A stretch of DNA of 5,686 nucleotides from Candidatus Cloacimonadota bacterium (lineage in GTDB: Bacteria > Cloacimonadota > Cloacimonadia > Cloacimonadales > WRIO01). The DNA lies in assembly GCA_023230175.1 (NCBI GenBank), contig JALNXV010000243.1, positions 1-5,686 on the forward strand, in the 5' to 3' direction. A program made the position numbers and the translations under genes. Positions 1 to 5,620 of this stretch are shown one piece after another (positions within the stretch are counted from its first letter, which is position 1; each line of letters begins with the position of its first letter). The notes under the pieces are model-generated. The model worked only from the letters and a program-made list of their open reading frames with translations. It did not search any database and was not told the DNA's origin.

Positions 1-76
1 GGGCTATTAAAGGGTCGCATCTACGATGCTGTTTTTGGACTTGAGGATAATATGTGCTATAAGCTTCCGGCGTGTA

Positions 77-107
77 GGAAAAACAAGTGCAAGCAAGATG
101 CTCGCAC
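77..107 (-). terminator. Hairpin plus T-tract, candidate operon terminator
   Basis: Read on the minus strand downstream of the antiporter remnant, positions 107-87 form a hairpin. Its 9-nt arms are GTGCGAGCA and TGCTTGCAC, with a TCT loop and one G-U pair in RNA. It is followed directly by TTGTTTTT (86-79). This is the classic shape of a Rho-independent terminator and lies about 37 nt past the last stop codon of the minus-strand gene run. The hairpin is itself a copy of the 32-bp repeat, so termination may be a secondary use of a dispersed element. The T-tract is unique to this copy; the copies at the right end continue into TTAAGTTTGTT instead. Confidence 0.55.
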
Positions 108-130
108 AACAAACTTAAGTGCAAGTCAAG
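85..130 (-). repeat. 32-bp hairpin repeat, left copies (one full, one partial)
   Basis: The word aagtgcaag occurs at 85 and again at 117, a 32-bp period. The stretch 89-125 is a 37-bp exact reverse complement of 5635-5671 at the other end of the window. Each unit consists of a 21-nt imperfect palindrome (arms GTGCGAGCA and TGCTTGCAC around TCT, read on the minus strand) plus the 11-nt linker TTAAGTTTGTT. Only the palindrome at 87-107 is complete here. The second unit diverges after about position 125. The unit length is not a multiple of three and no gene is carried, which fits a non-coding REP-like or MITE-like dispersed repeat. Confidence 0.85.
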
Positions 131-143
131 TCCGGCTTAATAC

Positions 144-928
144 TTAATTATTCAATAATTTTTTGCTAAGGGTATTCATTAGGATTAACCCTAATGGAGC
201 TGTAAAAAGTATAGCAATTACTGCAAATGCAAGAATCTCTTCTCCATGAATAATACCAAGTTGTAATGGAATCATTCCAAGAGCAGCTTGAACTGTCGCT
301 TTAGGAATAAATGATATAACACAAAATAATCTTTCTTTGTAGTTTAACTGAGATGATTTTGTAGCAAGTAAAACTCCCAATGATCTAAATATTAAACCAA
401 TAATTAAAATCAATAATCCTTTAAATCCAATTTTTGCGATAATATTAATATCAACTGATGACCCAACAAGAACAAATAAAAATATTTCAGCCGGTATCCA
501 AATTTTTGCTAACTTATTAGAAATTTCTTTGGCAAAGGTGTTACTTTTTTCAAATAAAACATAAGATATTGTCATCGCTCCAAGGAGAGTTGCTGATTGA
601 ATCTGATTGCCTATATATACAATCAAAGTACTAATAGTAATTAATAGTATAGTTTTTTCAGTAGCTCTGATTTTCAAGTTTTTAAAAACATACACTAAGA
701 ACAGACCTGTCAAATAACCTATGATTACGCCACTGATTATTGAATAAGGTATTGATAATAACTCTTTAAATATGTGTAGCTTTGAGATAAATAATTTTTT
801 AGAAAATAACTTATCAATAGTCCGCAGAAAAGCATTCCGACAATTGAAGGTAATTTTAGTTTTAAGAATAGTTTACTAAAAAACCATCCACCAAGAATTA
901 AAATTACAAATATAAGAGATAAATCCAT
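144..928 (-). pseudogene. Na+/H+ (cation:proton) antiporter, internally deleted and frameshifted
   Basis: The start (928-737) encodes MDLSLIFVILILGG and a SIVGMLFCGLL stretch, matching the first one to two helices of CPA-type cation:proton antiporters. The frame ends at a stop near 737. The C-terminal half is in another frame, from roughly 820 down to 144: FKELLSIPYSIISG, then GYLTG, IRATEK, IWIPAEIFLFVLVGSSVDI, and hydrophobic helices to the stop. Together the pieces give about 260 residues, whereas intact relatives are near 400. About 130-140 residues are therefore missing between helix 2 and the middle of the protein, including the region expected to hold the ion-binding residues. The join lies somewhere around 805-840. 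This indicates a deletion with frame loss, not a single sequencing slip. The gene starts 12 bp after the acyltransferase stop, with no strong ribosome binding site. A TTG within the C-terminal frame at 713 is an unlikely genuine start. Confidence 0.85.
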
Positions 929-940
929 TGTTGCTATGTC

Positions 941-1567
941 TTAATTGTTTAAAAATGACTCAATCATATCTCTATAATAGTCAAATTGTTCTTTATTTTC
1001 AATAAAGTAAGGTTTGCTATAGTTAACAATTACTTTTGAAAATGGTTTAGGTAGGATAAATCTATCCCAAGAATTAAATATCCATGCCTTAGATACCTTG
1101 ACATTTACTGCATAAATTGGACATTTACTCAGATATGCAAGCTGAAATGCTCCGTTTTTTATCTTTTGAGCCGGTCCTTTAGGGCCGTCAGGAGTTAATC
1201 CTATTGAGTGGTTCTTTGATAACTTTAACATCTCTTTTAAGGCTGATACTCCTTGTTTTGAAGATGAACCTCTAACCGGTATATATCCATATAGTTTTGC
1301 CGGTCCGGCAATAAAATCACCATCTTTAGAGGAGGAGATAATTATTGCAACATTTTCATTTTTTCTGTTAATGAGTAGAGGTAATAAATTCCTATGCCAA
1401 AATATATAAATACCTTTAGGGTATGGTTTTTCAAGCCCGATAATTTCATACTTTAAGCTTATGTATAGGAGGTTTAAAACAAAGGCAGCTAAATATTTTT
1501 CTAATAAAAGAATTAGAGGTGAAAGTTTTTTTATTAGTTTTGAAATCTTATTTTTTTTATGTGACAT
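941..1567 (-). CDS. DUF374-family lysophospholipid/lipid A acyltransferase (LpxJ-type candidate)
   Basis: This 208-residue protein belongs to the DUF374 branch of the LPLAT acyltransferase superfamily. An N-terminal hydrophobic stretch (about 17-38) probably anchors it to the inner membrane. Visible motifs are WH at 57-58 (the usual H-x4-D is absent: the fifth residue after His is Pro), SSSKDGDFIA at 78-87, VRGSSSKQG at 98-106, TPDGPKGP at 125-132, and SWDRFILPKPFS at 166-177. The TPDGP-[KR]-GP block is diagnostic of DUF374. DUF374 includes LpxJ, the non-canonical lipid A secondary acyltransferase of Helicobacter and Campylobacter. The position 18 bp downstream of lpxB supports a lipid A role. 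The exact acyl chain and acceptor cannot be read from sequence, and a phospholipid substrate remains possible. The ATG at 1567 is preceded by a weak AAGAAG. Confidence 0.85.
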   Translation of the reverse strand: MSHKKNKISKLIKKLSPLILLLEKYLAAFVLNLLYISLKYEIIGLEKPYPKGIYIFWHRNLLPLLINRKNENVAIIISSSKDGDFIAGPAKLYGYIPVRGSSSKQGVSALKEMLKLSKNHSIGLTPDGPKGPAQKIKNGAFQLAYLSKCPIYAVNVKVSKAWIFNSWDRFILPKPFSKVIVNYSKPYFIENKEQFDYYRDMIESFLNN

Positions 1568-1585
1568 TTGATACTTCTTAATGTT

Positions 1586-2788
1586 TTATAGGAGATTAAG
1601 GATGGCTTCTTTGGCATTGTGTGAAGCTGATTCTTTACCTAATATGAGACTAATCTTATTGATTTCAGTTTTAAAATTTTCGTAAGCATTTTTATTATTC
1701 ATATAATATTCAATAGTAGAAATGAGCATATCAGGGTTTACATTTTCTTGAATTAATTCAGGGATAACAGGCTCAGATAGTTGTTTTTCTTCATTTAGTA
1801 TGATATTAGGTAATCCAATAAATTTTATTTTGATAATTTTTTTTGCTATCCAATATGATATTTGATTTGCAATATACGCAATGGCAAAGGGAGTACCTAT
1901 TATTGATGCTTCTATTGTTGTAGTACCTGATTTCACAATCATAAAGTCAGAATATTTCATTTGTTCATAACTATCTCCATTGATTAATTTGATATCATCT
2001 AATGTTTTATTAGTGTTATTATCTGTTTTTAAATATTGCATAAAAACTTTATTAGAAACAGAATCAGCTTTAGAAATCAAGAACTGATAATCCGGATATT
2101 TCATTGACAGTTTTATAATTGTTTTAATATAGACAGGTAATAGTTTTATTATTTCATTTTCACGTGAACCCGGGAAAAAACTTATCCATTTCTTTTGTGT
2201 ATCTAATTGATGATGTTGGGCAAATTCTTCTTTGGTTAATTTAAATTTGATTTCTTCCATAACGGGATGTCCGACATATTCTGTATTAATTCTGTGAATT
2301 TCAAGTAAATCCTTTTCAAATGGTAAGATAACTAAAACTAAGTCACAATAACTTGCTAAAATATTAACTCTATGATGTTTCCAAGCCCAAAATTGTGGAC
2401 AAATATAATACAATACCTTGATATTTGTATTATAAGCAAGCTTAGCGATTCTAAGATTTAAGCCCGGATAATCTACAAGGATAACTAAGTCAGGCTTTTG
2501 AGGAAATTGAGTATCTAATCCATTAAGTATGTTTTTAATTCTTTTTTCTACTGATGAAAAAAAAGATAAATGCTTTAAGATTTCAACAAATCCCATTACA
2601 TTAAACTTTTCAAAAGGGAAAATTGTTTTTAACCCTTGTTTAACCATCAATGGTCCGCCTATGCCGATATGATTGAATGTAGTTGATGAGTTATTTAGTT
2701 TTTTCATAACTTCTGAGGCATGGGTATCACCTGATTTTTCACCCGCCAACCAAAAGATTGTAAACTCAGTATTTTTATGAATTGTCAT
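1586..2788 (-). CDS. lpxB: Lipid-A-disaccharide synthase LpxB
   Basis: LpxB (glycosyltransferase family 19) joins UDP-2,3-diacylglucosamine to lipid X (2,3-diacylglucosamine 1-phosphate) to form the beta-1,6-linked lipid A disaccharide at the inner face of the inner membrane. The 400-residue protein is slightly longer than E. coli LpxB (382). Family landmarks occur in order: AGEKSGD (15-21), IGIGGP (41-46), NVMGFVEIL (63-71), VDYPGLNLRIAK (105-116, with the conserved Asp at 106), YYICPQFWAWK (127-137), EYVGHPV (170-176), FFPGSRENEI (204-213), KSGTTTIEA (286-294), IGLPNIILNE (324-333) and PELIQ (343-347). It starts at an ATG overlapping the upstream gene's TGA by 4 bp (ATGA at 2788-2785), with AAGGA just upstream, so translation is probably coupled. 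Nothing in it looks broken. Confidence 0.96.
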   Translation of the reverse strand: MTIHKNTEFTIFWLAGEKSGDTHASEVMKKLNNSSTTFNHIGIGGPLMVKQGLKTIFPFEKFNVMGFVEILKHLSFFSSVEKRIKNILNGLDTQFPQKPDLVILVDYPGLNLRIAKLAYNTNIKVLYYICPQFWAWKHHRVNILASYCDLVLVILPFEKDLLEIHRINTEYVGHPVMEEIKFKLTKEEFAQHHQLDTQKKWISFFPGSRENEIIKLLPVYIKTIIKLSMKYPDYQFLISKADSVSNKVFMQYLKTDNNTNKTLDDIKLINGDSYEQMKYSDFMIVKSGTTTIEASIIGTPFAIAYIANQISYWIAKKIIKIKFIGLPNIILNEEKQLSEPVIPELIQENVNPDMLISTIEYYMNNKNAYENFKTEINKISLILGKESASHNAKEAILNLL

Positions 2789-3861
2789 ATTTTTCCTTTT
2801 AAGATTTTAATTAAATCTTCAGTATATTTTTTAATTAAATCCCAACTTTTTTGATAAGCAGAGAAATCTAATCCGTATGGATCTGTAATGTCAATTGAGT
2901 TATTTGTAAATTCAGCATAAGTAAATACCTTGTTTTCAATATTATCAAATTGATTAAGCAAGGTGTCTTTTATATTTCTTGTCATACATAAAATGTATGT
3001 ACTTCTTTGTATTATTTTTTGTGAAATTTGTCTTGAGTATTTATGTTCAGCATTAATGTCATTTTGTCTTAGTATAGTTTGACTATGTTTTGAAATCAAG
3101 GTAGGGTTGTCAATTAATCCGCTTGATTCTACCTTGAAAATAAGATTTTCTTCTTCAAATCTCTTTTTAGTATAAAGTTCTGCAAGTGGACTTCTGCATA
3201 TATTACCAACACACACAAATTGGATTACAGGCTGTTGCCACGAGTTATCTATCTCTTCTTTTAATATACTGCCTTCCCTTAAGCATTCTAAAACATAATC
3301 TTGCTGAATAGTAGGTTTGATAAATCTAATAATTGTTGAGGGTGAGTCATCAAATTTTTTTTCATTGATAGATAGGATAGAATAATCAAACCAGCTGTTA
3401 AATTTTTGTTTAATAATATCTATATCATTAATTAAAGGAGTACCAGAGATATTAACACTTGTACTAACAATAGGTTGATTGATTTTTGTAATAAAAATTC
3501 TTAAAAATTTGCTTGAAGGTATTCTTAGGGCTATTTCATTGTTAATTGATATATTATTGAAAATATCATTATTTGATTTTAAGATAAACGTAACATTACC
3601 GGGTGAGTATTGATTAACTAAAGAGTTTATTCTAAAATTATCTTTTAGCAAGTCAAATCCAAACTCTATCGTTTGTTTTATTGAAGCGAAAAGAACAATA
3701 AATCCTTTATTATCAGTCCTGTTTTTTAGTTTAGAGATTTTACTTATAGAGTTTTTATTTAATGCTGAACATCCAATCCCAAATACGTTACCTGTGAAAT
3801 GTAAAAAAACATCTTCTTCTTTATAGGATAATCCATTTAAATTATCATAATTTTTTATCAT
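2785..3861 (-). CDS. tsaC: TsaC/Sua5 threonylcarbamoyl-AMP synthase fused to a low-molecular-weight protein tyrosine phosphatase
   Basis: This 358-residue protein has two domains. Residues about 8-200 are a YrdC/Sua5 domain, which makes threonylcarbamoyl-AMP from threonine, bicarbonate and ATP for tRNA t6A. Visible motifs are FTGNVFGIGCSA (22-33), KNRTDNKGFIVL (46-57), YSPGNVTFIL (85-94), ALRIP (111-115), STSVNISGTP (133-142), SPSTIIR (173-179) and LREGS (194-198). Two positions are unusual: TGNVFG where TxTVYG is common, and TSVN instead of TSAN. Residues about 212-358 are a low-molecular-weight phosphatase with a complete CX5R loop (C217 to R223, CVGNICRS) and the general-acid DPYG (D327). 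The loop has Ile221. The protein-arginine phosphatase YwlE has Thr at that position, so pTyr-type specificity is more likely. ywlC and ywlE are separate neighbouring genes in Bacillus. The start ATG has AAAAGG 6 nt upstream. The stop overlaps lpxB. Confidence 0.9.
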   Translation of the reverse strand: MIKNYDNLNGLSYKEEDVFLHFTGNVFGIGCSALNKNSISKISKLKNRTDNKGFIVLFASIKQTIEFGFDLLKDNFRINSLVNQYSPGNVTFILKSNNDIFNNISINNEIALRIPSSKFLRIFITKINQPIVSTSVNISGTPLINDIDIIKQKFNSWFDYSILSINEKKFDDSPSTIIRFIKPTIQQDYVLECLREGSILKEEIDNSWQQPVIQFVCVGNICRSPLAELYTKKRFEEENLIFKVESSGLIDNPTLISKHSQTILRQNDINAEHKYSRQISQKIIQRSTYILCMTRNIKDTLLNQFDNIENKVFTYAEFTNNSIDITDPYGLDFSAYQKSWDLIKKYTEDLIKILKGKI

Positions 3862-3871
3862 ATAATACCTT

Positions 3872-5023
3872 TTAATTCTTAAATTGCATTGGGTTTACCG
3901 GAACTCCGCTTCTTCTGATTTCAAAGTGAAGACAAGGTTCTGTAACAGAGCCTGTTTTCCCTGCTTTCGCTATTGTTTGGCCTTTTTTGATAGTATCACC
4001 TTTGGATACTAATAACGTATTGTTGTACGAATATACAGTGTGAAAGCCGTTTTTATGATCAATAATAATCATTTTACCTGCACCTGTAAACCAATCAGAA
4101 AACACAACTTCTCCGTCAGCAAATGCTTGTATATCTTTATCTAAGGGGGCTTCAATATCGACGCCATTAGAAATAGTTAAGATGTCATATTTTTCGTGTC
4201 TGTGCGGTCCAAAGTGTCTTAAAATCTTTCCATCTAAAGGCCATTGATATTCGCCTGTAAAGTCAAAAGATTCCTTGTATCTCTTGGCTTGTTGTTTTAA
4301 GAAATCTATAAGATCTTGTAATGCAAGGGCATCTCTTTCAAGTTCTTTAGATTTTTCCAAGTATTTTTTTCTTTGTTTTTCAAATTTACTGATGTCGGTA
4401 TCTAATTTTTTTATTGTTTTGCTAAAATTGTTAAGTTTATTTCTTTCAGTATGAGTAATGTTTAAGGTATGATTAATCTCTTGTTCTTTTCTGGTTTTTT
4501 CTTGTGAGATTAGACTTTTTTTTGTTTCTAATTTATTGATTTCATTAATGATATTTTGAAGTATTAAATTTAATTGATAAGCATCATTAGAGTCTTGTTT
4601 AAGTTTTGTTTGGGCTTGGTCTGATAGAAGAAGATATAATAATGTCTTATTACATAGGCTTTGGTTATCAGATATGACTTCATTTGTTTGATTGAGAAGG
4701 TTTTTTGAAAGGTCTAAACTCTTTTTTAAATTATTCTCAGTTATGTTTAGTTGTTTAATTTTTGTTTGGGTTTGACTGAGTTCTTTTTGAGTTTTTTGTT
4801 TATTTTTTAAAGCTTTAGTTTTTTCATATTCGAGTTTTTTGGCATTAGCTCTTTGTTCTTGAATCATTCTTTGTATCTCAGTCAATTCTTGTTCTTTAGT
4901 ATCTATTTCATCAGCATAAAGTATCTGAGTATTCGTAAAAAAACTAAAGATTAATAGCCATACTATTGCTAAATATAAGATATAAATATAGTATTTATCT
5001 TTTTTATTAGTTTTATCATTCAT
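3872..5023 (-). CDS. EnvC-like coiled-coil protein with degenerate LytM (M23) domain
   Basis: The 383-residue protein has a basic N-terminus and one hydrophobic segment (about 11-30), followed by QILYADE, a possible signal peptidase site after Ala37. It is therefore exported or anchored in the periplasm. Residues about 40-250 are charged, Lys/Glu/Gln-rich and predicted coiled coil. A LytM/M23 fold covers about 260-382 (WPLDGKILRHFGPH, AFADGEVVFSDWF, KKGQTIAKAGKTG, CLHFEIRRSGVPVNPMQF). Active metallopeptidases have H-x3-D, a central His and H-x-H. Here the first His is Asn286 (D289 is kept), the central His is Tyr333, and the last motif is Cys364-Leu-His366. Key ligands and catalytic histidines are missing, as in E. 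coli EnvC, so it probably activates a cell-wall amidase without cutting peptidoglycan itself. It starts 34 bp after the upstream gene and ends 10 bp before the fusion gene. No strong ribosome binding site precedes the ATG. Confidence 0.88.
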   Translation of the reverse strand: MNDKTNKKDKYYIYILYLAIVWLLIFSFFTNTQILYADEIDTKEQELTEIQRMIQEQRANAKKLEYEKTKALKNKQKTQKELSQTQTKIKQLNITENNLKKSLDLSKNLLNQTNEVISDNQSLCNKTLLYLLLSDQAQTKLKQDSNDAYQLNLILQNIINEINKLETKKSLISQEKTRKEQEINHTLNITHTERNKLNNFSKTIKKLDTDISKFEKQRKKYLEKSKELERDALALQDLIDFLKQQAKRYKESFDFTGEYQWPLDGKILRHFGPHRHEKYDILTISNGVDIEAPLDKDIQAFADGEVVFSDWFTGAGKMIIIDHKNGFHTVYSYNNTLLVSKGDTIKKGQTIAKAGKTGSVTEPCLHFEIRRSGVPVNPMQFKN

Positions 5024-5057
5024 ACTTTTTTGGCTGGTGAACTCATAAGATATTTAC

Positions 5058-5510
5058 TTAATTATCTTTCAAGATTGTTTCTTCATAGATTTTTTCAAAT
5101 CTTAGTTTATGTTGTGCTTCTTCATTTGCAAGTTGTTTAAAAAGATTTTTTAGTGTTACATCAGAAACTCTTTCAACCATTGCAGAATAGAGATTAAATG
5201 ATTTATCTTCTCTTTTGATAGCAATTAATAAGATTGAAGGGAAATCTAAATTTTGATAATTATCCGGTTCTTCATAGTTATCGCTGTAGCTAAAAGGTGT
5301 TATTTCTTTGATTATGGCTTCAGAGATACCTTTTTCTCGAATATTTTCAATTACTTTAATGTGTCCTTTTTCCATATTTTCAAGGTCTGATAGCATTTGT
5401 TTTAATGCTGTAAATTCTGTTTTATTTTGCAATTCATTATAAAAAGCAACTGCTTCTTTTTCCTTTTCGATTGCAAAATCAAGTACATTATTAAATTCTG
5501 ATAAATTCAT
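5058..5510 (-). CDS. Rubrerythrin-like ferritin-fold diiron protein
   Basis: This 150-residue protein is a four-helix ferritin-like domain made of two helix pairs. The first pair has AIEKEKEAVAFY (13-24, ligand probably E17) and MEKGH (E47, H50). The second has AIKREDKSFNLY (97-108, ligand E101) and LANEEAQH (E131, H134). The pattern E, ExxH, E, ExxH is a complete set of diiron ligands. Rubrerythrins reduce peroxide in anaerobes and microaerophiles, but this one lacks the C-terminal rubredoxin domain. It would need an external electron donor, or may act in iron handling instead. I place the start at the ATG at 5510, because GGAGG lies 4 nt upstream; an in-frame TTG at 5528 would put that Shine-Dalgarno inside the gene. 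It is the first gene of the minus-strand run, directly behind the only promoter candidate. Cytoplasmic: no signal peptide is seen. Confidence 0.88.
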   Translation of the reverse strand: MNLSEFNNVLDFAIEKEKEAVAFYNELQNKTEFTALKQMLSDLENMEKGHIKVIENIREKGISEAIIKEITPFSYSDNYEEPDNYQNLDFPSILLIAIKREDKSFNLYSAMVERVSDVTLKNLFKQLANEEAQHKLRFEKIYEETILKDN

Positions 5511-5514
5511 CTTT

Positions 5515-5519
5515 CCTCC
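5515..5519 (-). promoter_or_regulatory. Shine-Dalgarno GGAGG of the rubrerythrin-like gene
   Basis: On the minus strand GGAGG lies 4 nt before the ATG at 5510. It is the strongest ribosome binding site in the window and decides the start codon of this gene. The other genes in the run have weaker sites (AAGG or AAGAAG), so the first gene may be translated the most. Confidence 0.8.
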
Positions 5520-5531
5520 ATATTGCAAACA

Positions 5532-5560
5532 AATATTTTAATAATTTTATTGTCAATCAA
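5532..5560 (-). promoter_or_regulatory. Candidate sigma-70-type promoter for the operon
   Basis: On the minus strand TTGATT (5560-5555) is followed after 17 nt by AATATT (5537-5532), each matching four of six consensus bases. A perfect TTGACA overlaps it at 5556-5551, but its best -10 partner at 15-17 nt is weak (TATTTG or TTTGTT). Transcription would start near 5525, giving a short leader carrying the GGAGG. The region is so A+T-rich that chance matches are expected. Upstream lie an A-tract (T-tract on the minus strand, 5559-5580), which could serve as an UP-like element, and a 14-bp near-palindrome TGACGTATAAGTCA (5590-5603), a possible but unsupported operator. Confidence 0.35.
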
Positions 5561-5620
5561 AAAAAAAGAAAAAATAAAATTAGTTTTAATGACGTATAAG
5601 TCAATGATGGCAGGATTGTT

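Larger units (their letters stand above)
1..147 (+). pseudogene. Possible 5' remnant of a VIT1/CCC1-type transporter gene running into repeat DNA
   Basis: Forward frame 1 is open from the window edge to a TAA at 145-147 (48 codons). The first 18 codons read GLLKGRIYDAVFGLEDNM. This resembles the first helix of bacterial VIT1/CCC1 iron/manganese transporters, which typically read D-x-V-F/Y-G-L-E-D-x-x-V-S-T. After position 54 the resemblance stops: the remaining codons are Cys/Lys-rich and largely translate the 32-bp repeat at 85-125. The first 80 bases are clearly richer in G+C than the rest of the window. I read this as a transporter gene cut off by repeat DNA, or an assembly junction at a repeat. 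The family call rests on 18 residues recalled from family consensus, so chance similarity is possible. The frame ends by overlapping the stop of the converging antiporter remnant. Confidence 0.3.

Noticed and set aside
144..713. Separate small membrane protein starting at a TTG at 713
   Set aside because: The antiporter-like frame continues upstream of 713 without a start signal, so the TTG is an internal codon of the decayed gene.
737..820. Programmed frameshift producing a full antiporter
   Set aside because: Even with the frames joined, about 130-140 residues of the conserved core are missing, so a frameshift alone would not restore a normal transporter.
1297..1311. Perfect palindrome TTGCCGG-T-CCGGCAA as an operator or hairpin
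   Set aside because: It lies inside the acyltransferase gene and encodes conserved Gly-Pro-Ala codons; its 1-nt centre makes a poor hairpin. Counted only towards the CCGG bias.
3872..5023. Active M23 endopeptidase
   Set aside because: The first zinc His is Asn, the central His is Tyr and the first His of H-x-H is Cys, so catalysis is unlikely.
5511..5528. N-terminal extension of the rubrerythrin-like protein from a TTG at 5528
   Set aside because: It would place the strong GGAGG inside the coding region; the ATG at 5510 fits that site and the family's N-terminus.
5590..5603. Near-palindrome TGACGTATAAGTCA as a regulator binding site
   Set aside because: Four-base outer arms in A+T-rich DNA with one mismatched pair are easily explained by chance; no second copy was seen.
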